This document shows positions 1-7,606 of a DNA stretch of 12,953 bases, in pieces. The notes below the pieces were generated by a model. The model was not told where the DNA came from, ran no database searches, and saw only the letters and a program-made list of their open reading frames with translations. The first letter of the stretch is position 1. Every line of letters starts with the position of its first letter. The position numbers and the translations under genes are program-made. The stretch is from Actinomycetota bacterium (GTDB lineage: Bacteria > Actinomycetota > Humimicrobiia > Humimicrobiales > Humimicrobiaceae): the NCBI GenBank assembly GCA_023380915.1, contig JAMCSM010000046.1, positions 1-12,953 on the forward strand. The letters run 5' to 3'.

Positions 1-22
1 TATTGAAAACTTCACAATTTAT

Positions 23-54
23 TATTAATATTATTAATATTAATAATATTAATA
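23..54. repeat. 32-bp perfect A/T-only palindrome
   Basis: Every base from 23 to 54 pairs with its mirror partner, giving a perfect 32-bp palindrome made only of A and T. Seven T residues follow at 55-61. It lies about 70 bp upstream of the ribbon-helix-helix antitoxin gene. It could be an operator for that autoregulator, a weak terminator for a gene to the left of the window, or an A/T-rich DNA-bending element. The G/C-free stem argues against a strong intrinsic terminator. The repeat is seen directly; its function is inferred. Confidence 0.5.
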
Positions 55-89
55 TTTTTTTATTATAGTATTCATTGGGTAAAATACTT

Positions 90-117
90 TATAAACTGTG
101 ACAGTTAAAATAAAGGA
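90..117 (+). promoter_or_regulatory. Candidate promoter/operator and RBS of the RHH-PIN module
   Basis: TATAAA at 90-95 is a plausible -10 box, although no good -35 box is visible 16-18 bp upstream. It overlaps a perfect inverted repeat, AACTGT-G-ACAGTT, at 94-106. This is the size and position expected for an operator bound by a ribbon-helix-helix antitoxin that represses its own operon. AAAGGA at 112-117 is a clear Shine-Dalgarno site, 7 nt before the ATG at 125. The repeat and the RBS are seen directly; operator function is inferred. Confidence 0.4.
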
Positions 118-124
118 AAAATAA

Positions 125-364
125 ATGGAAAAAGGAAGAACATCAATACTTTTAAACAAGGATGATTTGTTGAAACTTAAAACAATATCTAAAAGAACCA
201 ATAAATCTACAAATTTTCTCATACAGGAAGCCGTAACCGAATATGTTTCAAAGACTTTGCCAAAAAGAAAAATAGACATAATCGGAATGGTCGACAGCGG
301 TGATCCTCATTTTGCAGAAAAAGATGAAGAAATACTTGAGGAGATAATTTCGAAAAAGGAGTAA
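125..364 (+). CDS. Ribbon-helix-helix (CopG/VapB-like) antitoxin
   Basis: This 79-residue protein has the ribbon-helix-helix layout. A short beta strand (about residues 5-10, RTSILL) is followed by two helices (about 12-25 and 28-42) ending in the hydrophobic QEAVTEYV stretch. RHH dimers use the strand to read DNA and usually repress their own promoter. The C-terminal part (about 50-79, with IIGMVDSGDPHFAEKDEEIL) resembles the toxin-binding tails of antitoxins paired with PIN toxins: a hydrophobic segment, then an acidic helix. The ATG is preceded by AAAGGA at 7 nt. The next gene, a PIN-domain protein, begins 2 nt after its stop, so the two form a translationally coupled type II toxin-antitoxin operon. 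The exact VapB subfamily cannot be told from sequence alone. Confidence 0.85.
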   Translation: MEKGRTSILLNKDDLLKLKTISKRTNKSTNFLIQEAVTEYVSKTLPKRKIDIIGMVDSGDPHFAEKDEEILEEIISKKE

Positions 365-366
365 AT

Positions 367-780
367 TTGCAAATATTAATGGATACCAGTGCTGTAATTT
401 CAATGATTGACAGAGGAAATAATATGCACGATGAAATTAAAGAACTGGTCTTGAAAGAGGAAAATTTATGCATTATCCCATCCCCTGTAGTTACAGAGGT
501 TTGCCAATTATTAAAATACAGATTTGGGGGCAAATTTGAAATTAATTTTCTTAATGAAATTCTTAGTACCAGCCTGATAATGGAACTATTGAAGTTTGAG
601 GATATTTCAAGAATTATGGAAATTTTATCAAAATATGAAGATTTAAATATTGGATATGTAGACAGCTCTATTGTTGCAATTGCAGAAAGGCTTGGAACAA
701 ATAAAATTTTAACTTTGAATAAAAAACATTTTAGTATAATAATTCCTTCAGGTTTTAAATATTTTGATATTTTAATTTGA
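367..780 (+). CDS. PIN-domain toxin RNase (VapC-like)
   Basis: This 137-residue protein has the usual length of a VapC-type PIN ribonuclease. PIN toxins cleave RNA (often tRNA or rRNA) using acidic residues that bind Mg or Mn. Visible here are D6 in the opening strand (LMDTSAV), E44 (VVTEVCQLL) and D99 in the typical YVDSSIVAIAERLG segment. The fourth acidic position, usually in a TxD motif, is N118 (LTLNKKHF), so this site is Asn instead of Asp. The start is TTG at 367: AAAAGGAG ends at 361 and leaves 5 nt to TTG, whereas the first ATG (379) would be 17 nt away and would remove residues just before D6. It lies 2 nt after the RHH antitoxin gene. The family is clear; RNase activity is inferred. 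Confidence 0.85.
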   Translation: MQILMDTSAVISMIDRGNNMHDEIKELVLKEENLCIIPSPVVTEVCQLLKYRFGGKFEINFLNEILSTSLIMELLKFEDISRIMEILSKYEDLNIGYVDSSIVAIAERLGTNKILTLNKKHFSIIIPSGFKYFDILI

Positions 781-824
781 AAAATATTATTTTATTGAAA
801 TTTTTCAGGATCATATCTTGTAAT

Positions 825-853
825 TTGAGACCAGTTTTGGTTCATGTTATACT
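825..853 (+). promoter_or_regulatory. Sigma-70-type promoter of the mntA-hepT module
   Basis: TTGAGA at 825-830 (5 of 6 matches to the -35 consensus) is separated by exactly 17 bp from TATACT at 848-853 (5 of 6 matches to -10). A TG at 845-846 gives an extended -10 (TGTTATACT). The start of transcription would fall near 860, leaving a leader of about 36 nt before the ATG at 896. This gives the second toxin-antitoxin module its own promoter, separate from the RHH-PIN operon. Confidence 0.65.
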
Positions 854-895
854 TTTAGAAAATAAAATAATTTAACTTTCAAAAAATTATACAGG

Positions 896-1300
896 ATGAA
901 TAAAATAATTGACCTGAATTTAATAAAAACAAAATTAGAAGACTTTTTTTCAAAACGAAAAGAAGTTCTATTTGCTTATATCTTTGGATCTCTTGTTACC
1001 AAAAAAAATAACAAATTTAGTGATATAGACATTGCTATTTATATTGATTTAAAGAAAATTGAAGAACAAGATTATAGGTATGGGTACAAAGCTGAAATTA
1101 TTACTGATTTAATGAAGTTTCTAAAAACTGACAGGGTAGACCTGGTTTTATTAAATTCTGCTGCACCCTTACTTAGACACAGAGTAATTTATTTTGGCAA
1201 GTTGATTTATAATATAAATGAAAAAGAAAGAATAAATTTCCAGGTTGAAACAATTAACAGATATGTGGATTATAAACATTTAAAGAGAAAGATTTCTTAA
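896..1300 (+). CDS. mntA: MntA-like nucleotidyltransferase antitoxin (type VII TA)
   Basis: This 134-residue minimal nucleotidyltransferase carries the exact GSx10DxD signature of MntA antitoxins: G31-S32, ten residues, then D43-I-D45. A third acidic candidate is D82, in the TDRVDLVLLN strand. Studied MntA proteins neutralise HepT by transferring AMP to a tyrosine next to the toxin active site, so the same is expected here. The C-terminal part (about 90-134) is basic and helical. The ATG at 896 has only a weak, very close AGG (893-895), but no better start is visible and a strong promoter lies upstream. The hepT-like gene follows after 26 nt. Substrate and activity are inferred from the motif and the partner gene. 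Confidence 0.88.
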   Translation: MNKIIDLNLIKTKLEDFFSKRKEVLFAYIFGSLVTKKNNKFSDIDIAIYIDLKKIEEQDYRYGYKAEIITDLMKFLKTDRVDLVLLNSAAPLLRHRVIYFGKLIYNINEKERINFQVETINRYVDYKHLKRKIS

Positions 1301-1326
1301 AAATAAAATAAAAGATTTTAAAAGAA

Positions 1327-1752
1327 ATGATGGACAAACTGCTTGTTAATAAAAAATTAAATGAGCTGCAAAATAATTTAAAATTATTAAATGAACTAAG
1401 GGATATGTCATTTGAACTTTTATCGAACTCACCAACAATTCAATGGTCAATATTTTATGGACTGCAAGTATCCATACAGATTATTATTGATATAGGTAGT
1501 CATATTCTTGCATCCATTAATGAAAATCAAATAGAAGATTATTCGGATATCATTGAAAAATTGTATAAAAGAAAAATAATACCTGAAGATTTTTCAAAAA
1601 AAATAAAAAACATGCCGGGTTTAAGGAATATACTTGTTCATGAATATGGTATTATCGATCTTAAAAAAATTTACGATATTCTTCAAAATAACCTGGGTGA
1701 TTTTAAAGAATTCCATTTCCATATAAGAAAATATATAGATAAAAAAGAATAA
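1327..1752 (+). CDS. hepT: HepT-like HEPN-domain toxin RNase (DUF86)
   Basis: This 141-residue all-helical protein has the HEPN toxin signature Rx4HxY: R100, H105 and Y107 within GLRNILVHEYGIIDL. In characterised HepT, R and H form the RNase active site and the tyrosine is AMPylated by MntA. All three residues are present, so the toxin looks intact and modifiable. The helix around 36-60 (QWSIFYGLQVSIQIIIDIGSHI) matches the usual dimer-forming HepT helix. Two ATG codons occur in a row at 1327 and 1330; the region upstream is purine-rich but lacks a good Shine-Dalgarno site. It sits 26 nt after mntA, and the DUF2723 gene begins 14 nt after its stop, so read-through into that gene is possible. 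Confidence 0.88.
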   Translation: MMDKLLVNKKLNELQNNLKLLNELRDMSFELLSNSPTIQWSIFYGLQVSIQIIIDIGSHILASINENQIEDYSDIIEKLYKRKIIPEDFSKKIKNMPGLRNILVHEYGIIDLKKIYDILQNNLGDFKEFHFHIRKYIDKKE

Positions 1753-1766
1753 TTCTCCATTTAAAT

Positions 1767-3689
1767 ATGCTGTTTAAGGCTAAAGGATTTATTTTAAAAT
1801 ATAAAATTGTTATAACAGCCTCACTTGCATTTTCAGTCCCATTTATCATTTATCTGTTAACCCTTGAGCATAAACTGGTGGGCGGAGATACAACATGGTA
1901 TGCCATCCAGATTCCGCAAATGAAAGTGCTTGTTCCCACCGGATATCCAACATTTTCTTTAATAGGCAAATTGATGTCCATAATACCAATCGGTGACCTG
2001 GCTTACAGACTTAATTTAATTTCGGCAATATTTGGGGCACTAACTATTTTATTTTTATTCCTTGCGGTAAATAAGCTCGTAAAAAATGAATTTATAAGCT
2101 TGGCCGGGTCTCTTTCATTTGCATTTTTATTTATTTTCTGGTTTTTTGCCAACAGACTGGAATTTGACACACTTAACAGTTTTTTTATAGCCCTGATTAT
2201 TTATACTGCCTTACTTTATAATGAAAGCAAGCAAAGAAGAGACCTGTATTTATTCTTTTTTTGTATTGGATTAAGTCTTACAGACCACCCTATTGCATTT
2301 TTTGTTATGCCGGCATTTTTAATTTATATAATAATAATTAATCCAAAAATTTTTAAAAGTTTTAAAGCAATTGTGTTAAGTCTTGTATTTTTAATTTTAC
2401 CCTTGATTCTATATGTCTACATACCCATCAGATCGCTGCAGGGATATGGTACTGTAACTACCCTGAAAAAATTTATTTACTATGTAACAGGAAGAAAAAC
2501 AACAGGAGAGGTACATGGCGGAACATTTGGAGACAAAAACCTGCATGAAATCTTTAATGTTTTTAAAGAATTTATTTTAATCATCTATAATAACTTCGGT
2601 ATTGTGCTGATAATAATTGCAATAGCCGGTTTTGTATATTTGTGGATTAAAAACTGGAAATTTGCACTCGTATCTATTTTCATACCATTGCTAACTATGT
2701 TAATTACAAGCCAATATTTAACCTGGGCTCCTGAAAATTATACAATAGATTCGATGCTTATCATTACTGTTTATGTATCTTTTGGTTTCCTTCTCTTAAT
2801 GGATATAACCTTGATACTTTTTAAAAAGTTTGAGAAAAAGAATAAAAATAAACCCGGGAATGAAATTAATAAAGTTTCTTATAAAAGAAAACAATATTTA
2901 AGGTATTCAATAATTATTTTGCTTCTTATATTTTTCATATCCCAACCCACCCTGCTTGCTGTTGGAAATTACAAAAAAGCAGATTTATCCAAACCTGAAG
3001 GAATATATCTTTTCTGGAAAGAAGCTTTTAAAAATATTGAAAATGATTCCATTCTTTACGTTACGACAGCATCGGCGAATGTAGGATATTTTATTTATCT
3101 TTATGAGCTGCAAAACAAAAATATCAAATTCATTACAAACGAAGATAAAGAATATTCGGTGAATGAAATCAAAGATAACATTAAAAAGGGTAAGAAATTA
3201 TATTTCATAGGAAATGACAATAACATAAATTTAAACTTCGATTTGCAGAAAATAGGCAAAAGTTATTACTGGCCCAGATATAACGAGAATCTGTCTTTAT
3301 ACCAAATAACAGATGCAAAGTTTTATATCGATATCAAATACAATATCGACAGCACTACCAAAAAAGCCGGAGACAAATTTAGTCTTGAATATGTTATCAG
3401 AAATTTGCTCAACAACGATGTGGCAATCTCTTCGGTAGAACTTGAACTGCCGGAAGACGTGGTATTAACCGGAGTTGAACCACAGGGAAGCATAAATGTT
3501 TTTCCCGGAAAATCTCAAGGTAAATATATGTGGGTCAGCAATAATTACATTATCAAGGGCGGCAGCCGGATAAACCTGATTTTAGATCTTCAAGCTCAAA
3601 AAACCGGGGAGTTAACAATAAAATTCAGGGTAAGCACAAACAACGTTTTTGTAAAAGCTGATGACCTGATAATAAAAGTGCAGGATTGA
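1767..3689 (+). CDS. DUF2723 family multi-pass membrane protein (GT-C-like), with C-terminal beta-sandwich
   Basis: This 640-residue protein has roughly ten or more membrane segments up to about residue 398, then a long soluble tail. The N-terminal half matches DUF2723, a GT-C-like family related to protein O-mannosyltransferases. D41 lies in GGDTTWY after the first membrane segment (the usual catalytic Asp position of GT-C enzymes). PTGYPTF (57-63), RLNLISAIFGA (81-91), GLSLTDHPIAFFVMP (168-182) and YIPIRSLQ (218-225) follow in family order. GT-C enzymes use polyprenyl-phosphate sugars and act on the outer membrane face. The tail, about 515-640, reads as a beta-sandwich like DUF11/CARDB repeats (AGDKFSLEYVIRNLL, then alternating strands), probably outside the membrane. 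The ATG at 1767 has no clear Shine-Dalgarno site. The family is fairly certain; donor and acceptor are unknown. Confidence 0.78.
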   Translation: MLFKAKGFILKYKIVITASLAFSVPFIIYLLTLEHKLVGGDTTWYAIQIPQMKVLVPTGYPTFSLIGKLMSIIPIGDLAYRLNLISAIFGALTILFLFLAVNKLVKNEFISLAGSLSFAFLFIFWFFANRLEFDTLNSFFIALIIYTALLYNESKQRRDLYLFFFCIGLSLTDHPIAFFVMPAFLIYIIIINPKIFKSFKAIVLSLVFLILPLILYVYIPIRSLQGYGTVTTLKKFIYYVTGRKTTGEVHGGTFGDKNLHEIFNVFKEFILIIYNNFGIVLIIIAIAGFVYLWIKNWKFALVSIFIPLLTMLITSQYLTWAPENYTIDSMLIITVYVSFGFLLLMDITLILFKKFEKKNKNKPGNEINKVSYKRKQYLRYSIIILLLIFFISQPTLLAVGNYKKADLSKPEGIYLFWKEAFKNIENDSILYVTTASANVGYFIYLYELQNKNIKFITNEDKEYSVNEIKDNIKKGKKLYFIGNDNNINLNFDLQKIGKSYYWPRYNENLSLYQITDAKFYIDIKYNIDSTTKKAGDKFSLEYVIRNLLNNDVAISSVELELPEDVVLTGVEPQGSINVFPGKSQGKYMWVSNNYIIKGGSRINLILDLQAQKTGELTIKFRVSTNNVFVKADDLIIKVQD

Positions 3690-3781
3690 ATTATTTTAAG
3701 TTATAAATTAAATACCAGGATAAAAATTTCACACTATAAAGCATTTGGAAAGTTTGGATCTTTGTCTTGAGCCTTTAAATC

Positions 3782-4870
3782 TTAATTTATGGGCATTTGT
3801 TCTTTTTCAACTCTGACCTTATAGAAAGGCAGGCTTAAAATAATCATGGCAATTATACCAAGCACAACCGAAAAGAGTAATGTGACAAGGTGATAATTAA
3901 ATCCTACAATAATTGAAATTTGTTTGCTGAATCCAAGAATTACAAACGCTGCAGTAAACGCTCCTTCGTAAGTACCAAAACCTGCCAGAGCATGTGTGGG
4001 AAGCACTGCAGATATTTCTGCAACCACAGTCCCGAGGAAAATTATCCAGAAACCTACGTCACCAAAACCATAGCCCTCCGGTTTCAGAATGGCATGTATA
4101 ATAAAATAATATGAAGCAAACTTTAAAACCCTTATAACAAGTGCAGTCAGATAAACTTTCCAGTAAATTCTTCTTTTCTGGATTATCTCGATGTTTGCAT
4201 TTATTTCTACAAGTTTCTTATAAATATATTGCATGAACTTGCTTTTCCCGATTCTATATCTGCAAAGTATTATATTAAATAATTTCAGTAAAAACCCGAT
4301 TATTTTTGAAAGGTAAAACAATATTGTCATCAAAATAGCCAGAAGCCCTACTGCTATCCAGACTATTGTTGTTGAAGAAATTGAATATTTATTAATGCCA
4401 ACAATGATAATGGCTATAATTATCATGCTAAAAACTATTGCAAGATCGAAAAGCAGTATTAAAGCCAGTGTAGAAATTCCGATTTCCACAGGAAATTTGA
4501 ATTTTCTATTAAGAACATAGACATATGACAATTCACCCGTCCTGGCAGGCAGCACCATGTTAAAAGCATTCCTGATAAGAGTCACCACAAACAGATCAAT
4601 CATGCCAATTCTTGGTGAACCGATTAATATTTTTTTCTGGTAAGCCCTGAAAATATTCCCGATAAAGAGGATCACAAGACCGGCTATCAGGTAGGGTTTG
4701 TACATATTTAAAAATGCATTTTTTACATCAGAAAAATTGACCTGCCGCAACAAATAATAGACCAGGAAAATACCAAGTCCCGCAACAATTACTACATTTA
4801 TGATCCTTAAAATAATTCTTCTTCTTTGCACCCTCAAATTTTGTTTTTCAGGTTCCAGTTTTTTTTCCAT
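3782..4870 (-). CDS. PF03706 (UPF0104/AglD-MprF type) integral membrane protein
   Basis: This 362-residue protein has about eight membrane segments and matches the lysylphosphatidylglycerol synthase membrane-domain family (PF03706, UPF0104). Conserved marks are the cytoplasmic-side NMVLPARTGELSYVYVL (104-120) and the later LPTHALAGFGTYEGAF (290-305), which fits the family's P-x-G-x-G-x-x-E-type motif. Relatives include the flippase domain of MprF and AglD-like proteins found near glycosyltransferases. Here there is no aminoacyl-transferase domain, so this is the stand-alone form often found in polysaccharide loci. A basic N-terminus (RVQRRRIILR) precedes the first membrane segment. AAGAG at 4877-4881 is a modest RBS for the ATG at 4868-4870. 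It converges with the DUF2723 gene across a 92-bp gap in which I see no strong terminator. Its transport substrate is unknown. Confidence 0.8.
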   Translation of the reverse strand: MEKKLEPEKQNLRVQRRRIILRIINVVIVAGLGIFLVYYLLRQVNFSDVKNAFLNMYKPYLIAGLVILFIGNIFRAYQKKILIGSPRIGMIDLFVVTLIRNAFNMVLPARTGELSYVYVLNRKFKFPVEIGISTLALILLFDLAIVFSMIIIAIIIVGINKYSISSTTIVWIAVGLLAILMTILFYLSKIIGFLLKLFNIILCRYRIGKSKFMQYIYKKLVEINANIEIIQKRRIYWKVYLTALVIRVLKFASYYFIIHAILKPEGYGFGDVGFWIIFLGTVVAEISAVLPTHALAGFGTYEGAFTAAFVILGFSKQISIIVGFNYHLVTLLFSVVLGIIAMIILSLPFYKVRVEKEQMPIN

Positions 4871-4967
4871 GCAATACTCTTATTTTAATTAAGATTCTAA
4901 GATTTTCAAAAAATGATGAATTAAAAATACCAGCTTTTTCAAAAGACATTAAAGGCTATGTCAAAGA

Positions 4968-4982
4968 TATCTCCCGGAGATA
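4968..4982. repeat. 15-bp inverted repeat in the intergenic gap
   Basis: TATCTCC and GGAGATA form a perfect 7-bp inverted repeat around one central base at 4975. It lies in the 193-bp gap between the GT2-GT4 gene and the PF03706 gene, both on the minus strand. No T-run follows on either strand, so an intrinsic terminator is unlikely. A TTGACA sequence (minus strand, 4964-4959) lies just downstream in the direction of the PF03706 gene, so an operator is possible, though no good -10 box sits at the right distance. Confidence 0.3.
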
Positions 4983-5063
4983 CTGACTTATTTTACATGA
5001 ATATTGATTTGTTTTCTACCTGTTTATTATTCTTTTGGTATATTTGATGTTTCTTTTTTATTA

Positions 5064-7598
5064 TCATTTTTTTAAATAATGGGATGAATATTCAAATGTT
5101 TTTTTTGCACCGCTTTTAAAAAGATGATAAAAAAATCTTTTGATGAGGTAAGATTTTCCCCTTTTTTCTTCTTTTTCGATTCTGCCGCCATTCCCGGAAT
5201 TGCCAAAAAAATCAATATTTTCATTTATCTGTTCGGGCCTTAATTTTTTTCTTACAGCATTTGGAACAGGCTCCCTGCAAAATTTTATAATAGGTTCACA
5301 CACTTTCTCCCAGGTGTAATTTTGGGCAACTGCCGAAATATTAGTTTTACATTGGCTGTAAAATTTCCTGTTATGATAAATCTCGATTATGGCTTTTGCC
5401 AGTTCTGAAACATCTCCTTCGCTAACAGTTATGCCAAGCTTTTCCTGTTCAACAATTTCACTTAAACTGTCACCTTTTGTTGAAATAATAGGAAGCCCTG
5501 CCCACAGATAGTCAAGTATTCTTGTCCTGAAAGCAAATCTTGTTTCAATATGCCCGGGGTGAGTAATGATGCCTGCATCTGATTCCAGCAGGTAATTCTG
5601 CCTTTCATCATATTCGATCCATCCAAAATTAAAAAATACATTTCTGTCGAACAAATTCAATTTTTTCGCAAGACTTACCGCTGCATCAGCAAGTTGTGTC
5701 TCCTTCACCCGGGGATTGGGGTGCCTGACACCCATGAAAAATAATTTTATATCTTCTCTTTCCTTTCCTACCAGAGCCATAGCTTTTATTAATGTCAGCG
5801 GATCAAACCAATTATATATACCTCCGCCCCAGATTATTACAAAATCAGCTTCTTTTATACCATCGATTTTGCCTTTTAAAACCTGCTTTGTATGTAAAGG
5901 CTTATTCCCCGGAAGCCCGAATGGTACAACATCGATTAATTTTTTAAGCTGGGGGTCAAGATTATAAGAATAAGGATTAACTCTGTTAAGGGCCGACAGC
6001 ATTCCCAGCCAGAAATCCCTCTGCCTTTCGGATGCACAAATATAAAAATCTCCGTAATACATCATTTCATTCACGATCGGGTGAACCGATTTATATACTT
6101 CAAACTGTTTTCCTATTGTTTCATTTGCATATTCAGCAAGTGTGGCAATATTATAAGGATCGTATATATCCATAATAATATATTTGTCGGAATTTCTTAT
6201 GCATTTATATTTGGCAAATGTCATCCCGCCGCATAATATTATGTCTGACATATCTATAAATTCATTTAGCTTGCTGTCATCTTTAAATTGGACAACTTTA
6301 AATGACTGTTGAGGCAAATCCGTCTGATTGGGCACAGCAAGAATAACATTTATTTTTTCAGATAAAATTTTAGCAAAATTCCATGCTCTAATGGCAGGGC
6401 CGGCCATTTCCTTTGATACAACTTCATCAGATATTATCAGCAGCGTTCTTTGTATTTCACGCTGAAAAATATCATATATGCCCAGTGACTTCAAAATTTT
6501 AATTTGAGTTTTCTGGTATTCAAGGTCCGGTGAAATCGCTATAAATTGGCCTCCAAAATAAGTAAAAATAGCCTTATCGTCCCTCTTCCTGGCAGATTGT
6601 ATTTTTGCCCTTTTTCCCATAAGTTTTGGCAACTCATCAAGGAAATTTTTGACAGCCATCAGAGAGCTGAGTGGTTCTTTCTCAATGGTAATTTTGTCGG
6701 AAATATCGGAAGCAATGGGTTCTTTGTTTATATTTTTTAGAGTATAGTCATAATATTTTCTATAATCAAATTTAAAATCCGTAAAAATCCTGCTGTAAAT
6801 GCTGGCAAGTGTCCCGGAAAATACTTTTGCCAGGTTTTCATCATCATAATTCTTGAAAACTGAATAAAGAGCATTTCTTTCTTTTAAGAACCTGAGTTTA
6901 TCCTCATCAAATAATTTTGAAGTGCCATGATGGACATGATAAACTATCGATTTGGGGGCAAAAACGACCCTGTACCCAAGAACCCATAGCCTCCATCCAA
7001 AATCCACATCTTCATAATATGCAAAAAAATCTTCATCAAATCCGCCGCAGCCAAGAAAAACACTTTTGCTTACAAGCATCGCTCCGCCATTTACAAAAGG
7101 CAGATATACCGGAAGATTATAAATATCTTTTTCGCTCTCAAGGCCATAGTCTGTCTGAAAACCCTTACCCTCAAAATTTATCATCCCCCCTACGAAATCA
7201 AGTGTTTTTCCATCAATTGAAAAAACTTTTGAACCTGCGCATACTGCCTCTTTGTCACCGTAGACTTGTTTTAAAAGTTCTATCAGCCAGTCCTCATCAA
7301 CTTTTGTATCATTATTCAGGAAAGCAATGTATTCACCTGAAGCCTCTCTGGCACCCTGGTTATTTGCAACCGCAAAACCACAGTTCTGATTATTTTTTAT
7401 TACCTTCACTTCAGGAAAATTCAAAGACAGAAATTCAGTGGAATTATCGTTTGAGCCATTATCAACAACTATTACTTCAATTTTGTCCGGCGGGTAATTT
7501 AATTTTTTTATACTTTCAAGGCAAACTTTCAGGTAATCCCTTCCATTAAGATTTACTATTATAATGGAAATTAGAGGGTAATCAAAAATAATCAGAAT
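5064..7598 (-). CDS. Bifunctional glycosyltransferase, GT2 then GT4, with probable ATT start
   Basis: Read from 7598 this is 844 residues; from the first conventional start (TTG at 7422-7424) it is 786 but lacks the opening GT2 strands. The extra 58 residues encode DYPLISIIIVNLNG (6-19) and VIVVDNGSND (42-51), core nucleotide-sugar-binding strands of a GT-A fold. Then follow LNNDT (94-98, DxD-type site), VNGGAMLV and YYEDVDFGWR (E196/D197, likely catalytic-base region). A linker has the KRAKIQSARKRDD segment (about 329-341) common in such fusions. A GT-B fold GT4 unit covers about 383-773 (LLIISDEV; ETRFAFRTRILDYLWAGLPI), and a basic tail ends the protein. The usual GT4 Ex7E is Ex7R here. AGGAG at 7607-7611 is 8 nt from ATT; the CTG at 7593-7595 is a second choice. 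The enzyme is cytosolic; sugars are unknown. Confidence 0.8.
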   Translation of the reverse strand: MLIIFDYPLISIIIVNLNGRDYLKVCLESIKKLNYPPDKIEVIVVDNGSNDNSTEFLSLNFPEVKVIKNNQNCGFAVANNQGAREASGEYIAFLNNDTKVDEDWLIELLKQVYGDKEAVCAGSKVFSIDGKTLDFVGGMINFEGKGFQTDYGLESEKDIYNLPVYLPFVNGGAMLVSKSVFLGCGGFDEDFFAYYEDVDFGWRLWVLGYRVVFAPKSIVYHVHHGTSKLFDEDKLRFLKERNALYSVFKNYDDENLAKVFSGTLASIYSRIFTDFKFDYRKYYDYTLKNINKEPIASDISDKITIEKEPLSSLMAVKNFLDELPKLMGKRAKIQSARKRDDKAIFTYFGGQFIAISPDLEYQKTQIKILKSLGIYDIFQREIQRTLLIISDEVVSKEMAGPAIRAWNFAKILSEKINVILAVPNQTDLPQQSFKVVQFKDDSKLNEFIDMSDIILCGGMTFAKYKCIRNSDKYIIMDIYDPYNIATLAEYANETIGKQFEVYKSVHPIVNEMMYYGDFYICASERQRDFWLGMLSALNRVNPYSYNLDPQLKKLIDVVPFGLPGNKPLHTKQVLKGKIDGIKEADFVIIWGGGIYNWFDPLTLIKAMALVGKEREDIKLFFMGVRHPNPRVKETQLADAAVSLAKKLNLFDRNVFFNFGWIEYDERQNYLLESDAGIITHPGHIETRFAFRTRILDYLWAGLPIISTKGDSLSEIVEQEKLGITVSEGDVSELAKAIIEIYHNRKFYSQCKTNISAVAQNYTWEKVCEPIIKFCREPVPNAVRKKLRPEQINENIDFFGNSGNGGRIEKEEKRGKSYLIKRFFYHLFKSGAKKTFEYSSHYLKK

Positions 7599-7606
7599 TT
7601 GGATAA

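Noticed and set aside
796..807. Small inverted repeat TGAAA/TTTCA after the PIN gene as a terminator
   Set aside because: A 5-bp A/T-rich stem with a 2-base loop is too weak to claim.
3690..3781. Possible bidirectional terminator between convergent genes
   Set aside because: No stable hairpin with a T-run is visible on either strand.
6917..7549. A 210-codon open frame on the plus strand, opposite the GT2 domain
   Set aside because: It is antisense to clear GT2 coding sequence, has no family features and no good start signal. It is a shadow of the real gene.
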